DNA of 24,652 bases from Scenedesmus sp. ARA3 (GCA_004335835.1 RWJK01000446.1:1-24652), one strand, 5' to 3'. Numbered from the stretch's first letter, positions 1 to 11,244 are shown. Program-made: numbers and translations. Notes: generated by a model from the letters alone, not told the origin.

Positions 1-653
1 GATGTCCATGCAGGTGCGCGGCAGATAATGCTGGGTGAAGTTCATGCTGTTCCAGCAAGCAGTCTTGCAGGAATTGTTGATGCGTGTCAGCCACAGGAGC
101 TTCGTTGCTTGCCCTATAACAGTGGCCGCGGCCTGCTCTGCTGGTTGTGCTATTGCCTGCCAGGTGGACGAGCCTGCCGCTGCTGCGGGCCCCACTCCTG
201 CTGCACCCAGCAAGCCCGCTGCTCCCAGCAGGGATGCTGCCATGCTGGATGGCGAGCTGGATGATGACCTGCAGAAGGCGCTGGCGCTGTCGATGCAGGT
301 GCGTACAGTCGTATCCCTGCACATGCTGCTATGTGGAGCAAGTGCTCACCGCAGCAGCTGGTCTGGATTGGCACCTGAGTGCTTGGCTCCTGCTTATCTC
401 AAGCGAGCGTAGGCTTGCAGTGCGCAGCGACATTGTGAGTGTAGCTTTTTGAGTTCTCGTCACCTGAGTCTCCGTTGCAACGCCGCGCTACTATGTGCAG
501 GAGGTTGTGGAGCCAGCAGCAGCAGCGCCGGACGCCAGCGCAGCCATTGCAGGGCTGCCTGGCGTGGATCCCAACGATCCTAGCGTGCAGGCTGCACTGA
601 GAAACGTGCAGGGAGACAAGGAGGAGGGCAAGAAGGAGGGAGACGGAAAGTAG
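1..653 (+). CDS. RPN10: 26S proteasome regulatory subunit Rpn10 (ubiquitin receptor), 3' part
   Basis: This is the C-terminal part of the proteasome ubiquitin receptor Rpn10 (PSMD4/S5a), which captures polyubiquitinated substrates at the 19S particle. Exons I infer are 1-13, 164-298 and 501-653, with phase 0 at both junctions. The first fragment ends in MSMQ, the end of a first ubiquitin-interacting motif. The second exon carries a second UIM, LDDDLQKALALSMQ, after an Ala/Pro linker. The last exon contains LPGVDPNDPSVQ, the conserved short block downstream of the UIMs, and ends in a Lys/Glu-rich tail (DKEEGKKEGDGK) before TAG at 651-653. The N-terminal VWA domain lies outside the window. Introns 14-163 and 299-500 have GTGCGC/GTGCGT donors and CAG acceptors. 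I see no TGTAA poly(A) element downstream before the next gene. The identification is firm; exon edges are inferred. Confidence 0.92.
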
Positions 654-1135
654 GGAGCAGGCAGGTTATGGCTGTCAAACAGCAGCAGCAGCACTGGCTT
701 ACGGTGCTGGCAGCAGGGATGTGCGGCTGCTTGATGTTGGGGTACAGCAAGTATTGGGGCTGCTTGTAGCACTGCAGCAGCGTTGTACCACAAAATATGG
801 TGACATCATCTTTGTGGCGGGCTGGACTAGGGTTTGACGTGCTGCGTCAGCAAGGCACTGCCAAACGTTTATTGCAGTAAGTTGGTTTGACGTTTAGTCG
901 TTTGTTGCACGCGATGAATACATGAAACGGGCCAGCAACACGGCACTGCGAGCAGTCAAGCGCGCATCACGAACGTACACTCGGCAGCCCGTGAGGCTCT
1001 CACGTTCGTTCTCCAGACAATGCTTCGACGTTAAACCAAGAAACATAGTGCTATCCAATATGTAGTGCTTGCACTCGCCTGAACGTTGGCATCGAATTGC
1101 AACAGCAGTTGCAGGCCCAAGGCCAAGCCTGTCCT
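654..1135. other. Intergenic: Rpn10 3' UTR and upstream region of the dynein-tail gene
   Basis: No coding exon can be supported here. The first part should be the Rpn10 3' UTR and the last part the promoter and 5' UTR of the downstream gene in the same orientation. An 8-nt inverted repeat (acgaacgt at 969-976, acgttcgt at 1002-1009) could form a hairpin or be a pair of binding sites. No clear TATA box or TGTAA element is visible. Confidence 0.5.
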
Positions 1136-4100
1136 ATGCAGCAAAGCAGAAGACACTGCAAGCAACACCTAAACTCAAAACAACCAGCAAACACAGGCTC
1201 TGCTGACGGTCCAGGCAGCTGCAGGGTAAGCTGCAGCTCAGTGCCGCGCAACTGTCAGCAGCAGCGCCGCTGCTCAGGCTACTGTTGGCATCTGCTGCTT
1301 GCAGGCACGGCCTGGCTCTCCACCATGCAGCAGCCCTGCGCTGCAGGCAGCCCAGCTAGGAGCTACAGCAGGCAAGGTGCAGGGCTTCTTGTCAGCCCAC
1401 AGGCCCATATCACCAAGCAGCAGAGGCGGCTCTCGGCCAGTCAGCCCAGAAGTGCCAGCCAAGAAGCAGCAGCAACAGCAGCAGATATGCACGGTGAGCA
1501 AGGCGCAAAAGCGAGCAGCATGATTTTGCGCGTTGTGCAGTGTGGGCATCAGCACTGTGCGTTTGCTGCAGAGGCAAGCTAGTCGCTGCCCTTGGACATC
1601 ACACGCAGCTGCAGATGTACGAGCCATAGTGACATACTTGCACCGCTGCACTGCCTGCTGGCTGCAGGTTGATGAAGCGCTGCAGCTGTTTGCTCAGCGT
1701 GGCCTGGACGCCAGGCCCAAGCTGCTGCATGCTGTGCAAGCAGGCGCCACAGCAGCACAGCGCCAACAAGCTGACGGGCAAAACAGCAGCAGTAGCAGCA
1801 GCAGATGGGAGTGGGAGGCCTGCCCATATGATCTGCAGGTGGTGCCAAGGGCCCAGCTGAGAGCATCCTACTGCTCAGTGACAGCAACTGGCATAGTGCA
1901 GGTGTGTGGGATCCCAGGCGGCTGATGAATTTTTGACTTGCAGGATAGCTTGCATCTTGACGCATGATGAGCTCTGCCCGTGATGGTGACTGCTGCAGAA
2001 GCTGGTGCAGCTGGTGCTGCTCCAACATCCACAGCAGCAGCAAGAGCACTCAGGTCACCCCACCGCCGTTGTAAATGACATGTGTGCACTGCAGGTGCCT
2101 GGAGGGGGCGAGCCATGCATGCACACACCTGTGGGGCTGTGGGTGCGTGGCAGCAGCATGCACAGGATCCTGCGGGGCTTGCCGGCCTTCAAGCAGCTGT
2201 GGCAGGGCCACGCCATACGCAGGTGAGGCCGCAGCACTACGCTGCAGCTGCCTGCAGGACTGATAGCTGTGTGTGCAGCAGCAGCAGCTGCAGCAGCAGC
2301 TACCTAGAGGATTGTGAGACTCCCGTGCCAATTGTAAGGATGCGCGCGCGGCTCTAATTGCTGCTGTCCATCAGCTGGCAGCTGCACGTTATGCCTGAGG
2401 TGGCAACTGAGCAACTGACAGCGCACATGCCTACAGCATTGCCTGTGGCATGACCATCCCGCTCGACAGCTTACTGTAACATGACGGTTTTAAGCATGGT
2501 AAATGCACAAATGCGCACCTTCACGCAATGCTGGTCCAGAAGCCCCCCTGCCCGAAGGCTTATCACTACTGCGATCACTGCTGCAATCACTGTTGCTGGC
2601 TGCCCCAGGTGGCATGCCAATGTGCGGCAGCTCAAATTCCAGCGCAGCCGGCAGCGCCTGGCGCAGCAGCTGCTGCTGTTGAAGCTGCCATACCTCAAGC
2701 TGCTGATGGACTGCAGGGCCAAGATGGGCGCCATACTTGACACCGGTGCACTGCAGGCTGTGGCCCCGGGTCTGTACAAGCTGGATGCGCTGGTGGAGCA
2801 GCAGCAGGAGTACCAGCAGTGAGCAAGGCTGCTGCAGCAGGGGCAATGGCTGTGTGCAACGTGGCTTGAATACAGCGCTGGTGACTGGCCTTTGAGGGGT
2901 GGCGTACACATAGCACAGGAGCATCAAATCTGTAGCGGTCCTTGTCATGTGCTGTTGCAAGTCGTGTCCGCTTCACAGTATGTAGGTGCTCAGCAATCTA
3001 CGGAGTGAGGATCACTGCACTACAGTGGCAGGAAAGCCTGCACCAGCACAACCAGCATGCCTGACATACGTGAGGTATCTTGTTGCTCTTGTTGCATTGC
3101 AACGCATACATCGCAGGTCCAAGCTGGCGGCGCTGCTGGGGCTCACCATTGCTACCATTATGTTGGAGTTGCACATGCTTGACATGTGATCCGCTGCTGC
3201 AAAACATTCATTGCATCAACGTAGGTCCAAGCTGGCGCCTCTCCTGGCGCGCACCATTGCCACCATTGTGGCGGAGGTGGAGCAGATGGCGGCGCGCCTG
3301 CAGAGCAGCGAGCAGCTGCTGCGGCGCGAGCTGCAGCAGTACAGCAAGGACCCCTCAGCAGGCGCAGCACAGGGGCTCAACCCCATCAAGGTGCGGGGCA
3401 AGTGTTCGGCTGCGTATGGCTACAGTCTGCTGTGCCCTGCACAGTGTGTGATTTAACAACGGAGCTTCAGGGCTTGCGCAGCACAGGTTATGTAGAGTTA
3501 AGGGCTTGCAGGAGCCTGCTAAGCTGACTAATTGCGTCACTGTGCCTGCGCATGTGTAGCTGTTTAGAAGCAGGCTTGCTGCATGGGGCTGGTTTGCTGC
3601 TGGACAGGCGCCCTTGCCTGCTAGAACATCTGCCTTTGCTGGCGGAGTTGTTGTTCGCATCCTCCATGAGAGCCAGGCATGCCGCAGCCTGTGTGGTGCA
3701 TGTGGGGCTGCATGCTGCATGCTGCCTGTCAGACAGCGTGTGCGCCACCTGTGCCTTTTTAAAAAGGATGATTACTTGTGGGTCCTGGCAACATCTTAGA
3801 TAGTATGAGCCACAACAGGGTGAACACCTGGGCTGTGCCGTTGTGGCCACCTGCAGATCCGTGCGGAGCGTGACGCGGTGGCAGCCAGGCACGCTGCCGC
3901 GCTGCGTGACCTGCAGCGGCTGCCGGCCTTCCTGCGGCTGCTGGGGCTGCATGTGCTGCAGGTGGGTGGGTGGTGCGGCAGCAGCCTGTTGGCGTTGAGC
4001 AATGCAGCACACAGGCCTATCAAATGCATATGCGCATGCATGGGTATGCATGCCCACCATATGGTGTAAGTGCATGTAAGGCACGGGCATAGGCCTGCAT

Positions 4101-5464
4101 CCTCATAGCAACCCTGCAGAGCAATGCTCGTGCCCCGGCCAGTCACGCATAGGGTGCCAATACATCATGCGCCTGCAATCGTGAGCGCTGCGCTTGCTGC
4201 CAGCACAGTGTGTGTGCATATATCAAGGAAGCAGCAACTGCACTGCCGGTGCATGGCACGCACTTGGCGCGGTCGACCTGCTGTCTTGGCTGTTGTCCCC
4301 AGGCGTACCAGGACCTGCTGGTTGGTGCTGTGTCGGGTCTGAAGTCACACCTGGAGGCCCCAGGCAATGCCCTGGTGGTTGACCTGGTCATTGCCCAGGG
4401 GGGTGTGGCGCTCAGCCCAAGCATGGAGGAATTGCTCAAGGTGATCGCTGTTGCCTCATGGGTGTATAAATCAAAGTTGATGTTGACGCTTAACTTATGA
4501 AGGTAGCAACGTGCTTGCAGTACACCAGCGATACTGTGAATCTGCTGTTGTGTTCATGCGGCCAACATTTGCTGAATGCTGTATGAGTTGTCGCCTGCTG
4601 ATCTTACGTACTCGCCGCTCCTCGCCAATCGTCCCTGCACCAATCAATCAATCAAACAGGGCCTGTCCAAGGGCGTAATTGAGCACCTGGTGGGTGTGCT
4701 CAAGGCAGCGCCGCGCCCGCTGCGCCACCCCTCCCTGGCAGCACTGCTAGAAGACCCAGTGGCCAGCAGCAGCATCGTCAGTGCAGGCATCGCTGCTCGC
4801 GCGCGGCTCTCATCCTGCGGCGGTGGCGCTTCTTATGCATCAGCAGCTGGCTGCGCAGCACCCCTATCACCTGTCAATGGCACTGCAGCGCATAGGTTCA
4901 GCAGCGCGAGCAGCAGCTTCATGCAGCAAGGGAGCAATCTGGCTGCAGGGGCGGCAGCAGGAGGTGGTGGTGGGCTGTGCATAATGGTGAATGGTGCGCG
5001 TGTGAGCGTGCCGGGTGCCACGCATGTGCCGCTGCCAAAGTGGCTGGCGGGGCATGATGATGAGGAGGGCAGTGTGGAGGGCGGGCAGCTGCTGCTGATG
5101 ATGGTGGGAGATCAGCACCTGGCTGACCTGCGAAGAGCCATGGACCAGCAGGTAGGGGCTGCCGCGCTGCTGCCTGAGCAGCATGAGTGGCAGTAGCAGC
5201 ACTGGCAGGGTTCTGGCAATGTGCGTGTGTGCAGCATCCCGCAGGAAGAGCGCCTGGCAAAGGTTTTGCATGCACGGCAGCAGCTGCTGCCTTCGTTATT
5301 GTGGTGCATTGTGATTTTGGGCCATGAATCTCCGCGCGTGCATGTTGCAGTGCTTCCAAAAGCTCTGAGCGACCAAGCAAGCATCATGCAAAGATACAAA
5401 GCGCTGAGCTGCCTGATGCGTGTGCTGCTGACGAGGAGCCATTGGCTTGCCTGCACTGTGCTGC

Positions 5465-5504
<40 letters not shown>

Positions 5505-7066
5505 TTATGCGCAGCTACCGCGAGGCGTCTGTGGTGACAGACACGCTGGCTGAGCTGGGCGTGCTGCTGCGCTTCGTGCACATGTGGGACGCAGCCGCCT
5601 ACAAGGCCAAGCAGCACAGCGTTGCGCAGCTGCGCAGAGACATGCTGCTGCTGAAGTGAGTGCTGCTGGCGGGTGACAGGGCAGCATCGGTCTGGTTAGT
5701 AGTACCATTGCTAGTAGCGCCTTGTACCCCCTTGCTGCATATGTGGCGAAGCCAGTGGACTTGGTGTGATTGGTATGAGTGCAGCTGCGCCGGCAGGTAG
5801 GCAGTGACAGCGTGTTGTCAGTCTGGTGAGAATACATACCCATGTACGATTGTTGTGATACAGTCAGAAAGCAGGGCTGCCGCAACAAACCAATACCTTG
5901 TTTTTGCACGCGTTGGCTTCCAAGCCAGGCATGCCGATATCGCTGCTGCACACCGCAGTTGCGGTAGGGAGTGGCAGGCGCAGCTGCGGGTGGTGTGTGA
6001 TTGTTGTAACTACAGCCAGTAAAGCAGGGCTGTCGCAGCAACCAACGCCTTGTTGCGCGCGTTGGCATCACAGCCATGCATGCCGATCACACTGCTGCAC
6101 GCCGCCGGTGCCCGCTGCTGCTGCAGGGAGTGGCAGGCGCAGCTGCAGGTGGTGTGTGACAGCCAGGGCGTGGGGCTGCTGCAGCTGCAGACCAGCTTCC
6201 TCAAGACCAGCTACATGGCAAAGCTGGCTGCAGCGCAGGCCACACTGGCCATGATGCTGGTCAGCGCGGCACGCAAGGAGTGCCAGGCTGCCACTGCTGA
6301 GCTGCAGAGCCTCGCAAGGTGCGTGTTTTATTCTGCTGCATGGCGAGTGATGCAGTGTGGTTGGCTGCTGAGCAAGCTGCTGCATATGCAGACAGAGCTG
6401 CAGAGCCTCGCCAGGTGCGGCTGCCGCTGCATTGCAAGCTGTGTTGCAGTGGATTGGCACGTTGCTGGCCAAGCAGCAGACAGCCTGTCAGCATGCTGCT
6501 GTGTAGCCGGGTGCAGCTGTGGGCAACAGCAGGACACCGCCGGCAGTCGTTCTGCCCACCAAGTCGGGAGCAGCTGCCACCTTGCTCCCTTGCATGCACA
6601 CGCTTGTAAATGTCTGTGTTTGGTGTTTTGTATGTGCACCGCAGGGACCTCGCGGCGCAGCCCTCCAAGCTAGGCGAGTTCATTACCTTCCGGCTGCGTG
6701 TGCGCGAGGTGCAGCCCGCGCGCGACCGCGTGTCGGGGCTGCGGCCCGCACAGGTGCAGAACCTGTACGCCACTGCTACCAGCTGGGGTGGGCGGCTGCC
6801 ACACGCAGACCAGGTGCGCATGACGCCGCTTGTGGCATGTGACAGTGATAACCTGTGACGTAATGTAAACACATGTCAGGTTGCTTGTACCTGGTGTCCA
6901 AGGTCTGCGAGTTTCTCCTCCCTTGCACAAACGTATAATTTGTCAGTTGGTGTGACAGGCATTTGCTGTATGATGTTGGGCTGCAAGCAAGGACACAACG
7001 ACCCGGCTTGTGCCTCAAACTGGCGCCCTGTCAACTGCCTCTCATGCGGCCGTCCACTGCTGCTTC

Positions 7067-7104
<38 letters not shown>

Positions 7105-7836
7105 CCACTGCTGCCGCCACTGCTGTCGCTGCTGCTGCTGCTGGCAGGTGGCGCTGGACGACCTGCAGGAGGCGCTGCGCTGCTTCGGTAGGGCGCTGAC
7201 TGCTGCCGTGGCCTTCCTGGACAGCCGCCAGGCGGGCATGCTGGCGCTGCTGGACAGGCAGGCCAAGGAGCTGCTCAAGCGCGTGCAGGTGAGCGCAGAG
7301 CTCTGAGCACTGAGTCAGTAACAATGCGTGAGGGTGCGGGTGCAGTACAGTAGCAGCAGCAACAGGAGCGGCCCTACACCTGCCTGCATGGTGGCTGGCA
7401 CTGCTGGACAGGCAGGCCGAGGAGCTGCTCAAGCGCGTGCAGGCGAGTGACCGCTTTTCAGCTGCGACTGTTTCCAGCTTGACGTGTTGTGGACAGCGTA
7501 ATGATGTTCCACTGGTGTGCTGCCCTGCAGGAGCTGTTGAAGCAGCTGGAGGCGGCCGCCATGGCGCAGCGACTGGGCATCCCTGCAGCGTCAGGCCTGG
7601 ATGTGACAGCAGACAAGCTGGCAGCGTGGCAGCAGCAGCGCGCCAGCCTGTGTCAGGCTGCTGCTGGCATCAACCAGCAGGAGAACCGCTTGGGTGTGAA
7701 GCTCACGTACTATGCGGATTTGGATGAAGCCGGTAGGGTGCTGAAAGAGATAGAGGAGGCGCACGCTGCAAAGGCTGCTGGTGGCAGCGGTGGGAGTGGC
7801 AATGATGCTGGTGACATGGAGCACCCAGGTTGCTGA
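1136..7836 (+). CDS. Dynein heavy chain tail-only protein (DHC_N1), no motor domain
   Basis: Fourteen phase-consistent exons give 2712 nt (903 aa): 1136-1225, 1305-1493, 1668-1901, 2095-2222, 2609-2818, 3225-3390, 3857-3961, 4303-4440, 4660-5151, 5504-5655, 6127-6318, 6645-6813, 7148-7288, 7531-7836. The start is the first in-frame ATG before a clean GTAAGC donor. The N-terminus is Arg/Pro/Ser/Gln-rich. Residues about 143-171 (CPYDLQVVPR to TATGIVQ) match the PYDLxVVPR...YYTxSAxGV block of axonemal dynein tails. Residues about 187-225 (GLWVRGSSMHRILRGLPAF, then RWHANVR) match LGEWLRESSLFNVLRxxPFF...FRLWRxNVR. Later blocks (ALSPSMEELL; GVGLLQLQTSFLKTSY; QPSKLGEFITF; GINQQENRLGVK) follow DHC_N1 order. 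The protein ends in a Gly/Ser stretch where the linker (DHC_N2) should begin. No linker, AAA+ or microtubule-binding sequence is found downstream. Full-length family members exceed 4000 aa. Tails normally bind intermediate chains. Confidence 0.85.
3093..3187 (+). repeat. Degenerate intronic copy of dynein-tail exon 6 acceptor and start
   Basis: The stretch from the TCGCAG at 3111-3116 onward repeats the acceptor and first ~58 nt of exon 6 (3225 onward), 108 bp upstream. About 46 of 58 positions match by hand alignment, and the upstream intron sequence (cattgca...cgcag) is also similar. Splicing to this copy keeps frame (108 is divisible by 3) but reaches a TGA at 3187-3189, so it would be a poison acceptor. 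Confidence 0.75.
5467..5503 (+). repeat. (CTG)11 tract abutting 3' splice site of dynein-tail exon 10
   Basis: Perfect CTG repeats at 5467-5499 run into the CCAG acceptor at 5500-5503. The microsatellite occupies the place where a polypyrimidine tract is expected. Confidence 0.85.
5848..6159 (+). repeat. Tandem ~152-bp duplication of intron end plus start of dynein-tail exon 11
   Basis: Two diverged units, about 5848-6000 and 5999-6159, each contain the same intron sequence (aaagcagggctg..., gcatgccgat...) and then an acceptor followed by ggagtggcaggcgcagctg. The upstream acceptor is GGTAG (5968 region), the downstream one CTGCAG at 6121-6126. The upstream copy loses the open frame soon after (TAA in the junction region), so exon 11 is assigned to the downstream unit at 6127. 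Confidence 0.75.
6395..6419 (+). repeat. Intronic copy of dynein-tail exon 11 donor end
   Basis: This 25-nt segment repeats 6299-6323, the last 20 nt of exon 11 plus its GTGCG donor, with one mismatch and an offset of 96 bp. It supplies a second candidate donor downstream of the real one. Confidence 0.7.
7057..7147 (+). repeat. Imperfect CTG-rich tract ending at 3' splice site of dynein-tail exon 13
   Basis: A perfect (CTG)10 run at 7072-7101 is followed by interrupted CTG/CCG/CTC repeats that lead straight into the GGCAG acceptor before exon 13 (7148). Confidence 0.8.
7395..7447 (+). repeat. Intronic copy of dynein-tail exon 13 donor end, donor GT changed to GC
   Basis: 53 nt repeat 7241-7293 (last 48 nt of exon 13 plus donor) with three mismatches and an offset of 154 bp. 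One mismatch converts the GTGAG donor to GCGAG, which would weaken or disable it. The copy lies inside intron 13 (7289-7530). Confidence 0.8.
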
Positions 7837-9164
7837 CGGAGCAACACGCAGGCAACAGCAGCAGCAGCAACAGCAGTGCTTCTGCCATAACATGGCACAT
7901 AATCTGGTAAAGCTGATGATGCAGTGGGCCTTACGTGCCACCAGTGGTGAGGCCCTTGTGCATGGCAGGCCCATACACTTCTGCACCCGGTGCCCTGACG
8001 TGCACTGCTCTCTGTTGTTGACAAGGGTAGGATCATGGGAGTGACCGGCACAGCATTTTCTTTCACTTGAAGTCATGGGTTGGAAGAGTGCAGGGGCTCG
8101 CAAATGGTCTCTCACCAGCCTGGCAAGCTTCACTGGGGTGTCGGAGTAAGTGGACCCCGCACCATCGCATTGGCATACGAAATGCCGGTTTCAGTGTAAC
8201 TCTCCCCAGAGAGCATCTTCTATTGCCACACAGTGCTTCGTGGCGCGTGGTGTCTGCTTTTGCACGCACCGACACCAGCTGCAGGCCTACGACAAGCAGC
8301 CGTCTCACGGGGCATCCACACCAGCCGTTACGGATTATATAGCATATACGCACCGTTCACGTACGAGGATCGACACCCAAGATGCCCCGGAAGGGCGCAC
8401 CTCCACCGTCTGCTGGTTGAGTAGGTCGCGGATGCAGAAGATAAGAAAACCATCCAAACAGGTATGAGCAGTTTACATGTTACTGTATGTGGGTTCCCAC
8501 GAGTGTAACTCAAGAGGACTGCCTTCACCACGCACTGCACATCATCAACGGAATGTCGCTAGCACTCGCAGATATATTGTAACAGCTCCACTCAACGCCC
8601 CTGAACAGTTCTATGGTGGACCGCAGCGACATCCACACGACTATAAACTGGAACGATTACTGGACCTATTTGTGAAACCCGTACAATGTTTTAAGTTTCA
8701 TTAAATCTCAAAATTTTATTGTGGTTCACTGCACTCGGCAGATCGCGTCAGGGCTTGTCCTTGCTGCCGTTCGCAGCGAAGTGAACTATGAAAGACTGCC
8801 CGTGTGTGGAGTGCTTCGTCAGCAGCCGCGCAAACATTGGCCAGTTGTTCTAATGGCGATATCACTTTGCTTCTTTTACGGTTGCATGGCTGCACCGGGG
8901 TCCAGTCTTTGGTAAGCCGGGGGTGTCATTCACAGGGTGTCACTCCGGAGCGACTGCAAGCACAGTCTTAGCAGCTTCCTCTTAGCCCATATATGCCTCC
9001 CATAACAGTACATACGGATATGTGTTCTTACTGTCTCTACGAAAACTAAACATCCTGTTTAGACCACTGCTACTTGTTTATATTTGAAGCACACAGTGGC
9101 GACCTCACTATTCAACTCGTGACGTTCTTCAACTCCAAACTATAGCTTTTAATAGTTAGCCAAC
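7837..9164. other. Intergenic stretch with AT-richer island and an unassigned small ORF
   Basis: No exon of the dynein linker or motor is recognisable here. The first part is probably the dynein-tail 3' UTR; TGTAA elements (the usual green-algal poly(A) signal) occur at 8195-8199, 8504-8508 and 8578-8582. From about 8450 to 9160 the DNA is AT-richer than the rest: 8641-8700 has 21 G/C out of 60 by hand count. An open frame up to TAA at 8702-8704 encodes a plausible-looking segment (VTAPLNAPEQFYGGPQRHPH), but it lacks a good ATG and I do not recognise it. The last few hundred bases should be the promoter of the metallopeptidase. Confidence 0.45.
9078..9084 (+). promoter_or_regulatory. Possible TATA-like element upstream of metallopeptidase
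   Basis: TTATATT lies about 80 bp upstream of the ATG at 9165 in an AT-rich patch. Position and composition suit a core promoter, but the transcription start is unknown and AT-rich words are expected by chance here. Confidence 0.25.
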
Positions 9165-10783
9165 ATGACTAGAGCAACCTGTCCTGTGGTCCTCTTGACA
9201 TTAGCCGTGCTGCTCAGCGCCCCAGCAGCATACGCCCATGGCAACGCACATGAACACAGGAAGCTTATGGCTAAGCCTGTGGCGCGGCCCGGCGTGCTGA
9301 AGGGCTTCCAGCTCAAGCCCGCCAGCGGCAGTAGCGGTGACGATGTCGTGGCTTCGGCAGTAGACACGCAGTTCACTGGCGCTATTCAGCGTTCAATGAA
9401 AACCAGTGGTTTCAAGGGAAGCCAGGCGCAGCTCATCACTCGGCTCAGGAATGACGATGACTTGGTGAGTACAGTACTGCCTGTTGACTGCCGCGGCCTA
9501 GTGCTACCCGGCACAGTGCACACACAGCAGCTGTCAGCACGAATTCACTTGGCATGTTTACTACGGCTCAGTATCTTTCTATTGTGGCGTTGACAACAGC
9601 GTGGCTGTCACTGCCCGCAGTCCCAAGCAGTAGCTGCTGTTGCGCCTGCTGTTGCAATTTGTGTGACTCATGTTTGACTCACATGCCATACCAGAGCTCA
9701 CCTTTTGCACCTGCTGCTCTTGCTGCTGCTGCAGGGAGTTCACCTGGATGCGGAGGCCCTCATGTTTGAGTGCCGCAGCATGCTGCCGCCCAAGAACCCC
9801 GCAACAACTGAAGCAGGCACTGTCACCGCACAGACTGACCTGTCAGTGACTACACCTGACCCATTGGCAGACCAGGCCTTTGTGCTGTCATCTCGCCCCT
9901 CATCAAAGAACAAGCTGTGAGTTGCTTCAAACAAAACAGCTGTTACTACAAGGTGCATGCTTGCAGGAACTGTTCAATGCTCTTTGTGCATGTGTGACTT
10001 TCCGCTAATGCGGTCCTGTCCATGCCCTGCTGTACTGCACTGCACTTGATGCCTGCAAACATCACCACAGCAGCTCCGTGCTAGGGCTATTGAAGCAAAG
10101 CGCAAGCTCAGCAACAGAACCAGCATCACCACCAGCATGCTTTGACCTTACACCTCGTTGCGCTGCATGGCATGGCTTTGCAGGTGGCTTGACTTCAAGG
10201 GAAGCAGCATTGAGGGCACTGCATGGAACGCGTTCGCAGCCACAATCGTGACGCCTGCTTACAGCAGGGACGATGACTTCACCACCTTCAATCCGTGAGT
10301 GCACCTCGCTTATGCTGCTGTTTCACCGCTGCTGCCATCATGCATGCTTGCACATGCCGGCACTGGCTGCTTCTGCATGCAGTCAACCTGCCATACAGCA
10401 GCACCATCGTCTCGCTTCAAGCACATGCATATCTTGCTACACCCTGCTTGCCACCAGCCACCAACAACCAACCACGCTGCGCACCTGCCCCTGCCCAACA
10501 CACGCTCCCCTCTCTTTCCACCTGCAGCCAGGAGCGCACAGACATCGTTGCAGTGTGGCGTGCCGTCAGCGAGGATTACGCGCCCTTCGACATCGACGTC
10601 ACCACCATCCCGCCAACCGTGCCCGTGACCAACTACGTGCGCGTTATCATCGGCGGAGATGGCGCCTGGTATGGCTCCCCCGGTGGCCTCAGTTATGTGG
10701 GTGTGTTTGGCCGCGACAACTTGTACTACAACCCGGTGTTCATCTTCCCTAAGATGCTGGGACCTAACAACCCCAAGGTGAGC

Positions 10784-10816
<33 letters not shown>

Positions 10817-10951
10817 TTGCAGTTGTAACTGGCCTGTCATCACAGCATCACTCAGCAGCATTGCGTGCTCTGCTGCCACCTTGCAGCCGCAGCGACAGGC
10901 CCTCGGAGGGCTTCATGGCGCTGAACAGCAGTTGTGACTGACATGCCTGCG

Positions 10952-10984
<33 letters not shown>

Positions 10985-11244
10985 TCAACTGCAGTACATG
11001 TGGGAGGCCATTTCTCACGAGGTGGGCCACAACATGGGCCTGTACCACGATGGTGACGCCAGCACAGCATACTACGAGGGACATGGCATCTGGGCACCCA
11101 TCATGGTGAGCTGCTTGCTGCTTGTTTTATTGTGGTTTGATTTGAAAGCAGCGCGTATGTCTGATATCTATCGCACACGCACACACATGGCAGCTTGTGC
11201 ATAGTGTCACTTCAGACGTCCTCAACATCTGCTGACTCACCAGT

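Noticed and set aside
8233..8424. Frame resembling a mitochondrial presequence (RGIHTSR)
   Set aside because: It begins with GTG rather than ATG, has no convincing upstream exon, and the sequence after the presequence-like part matches nothing I know.
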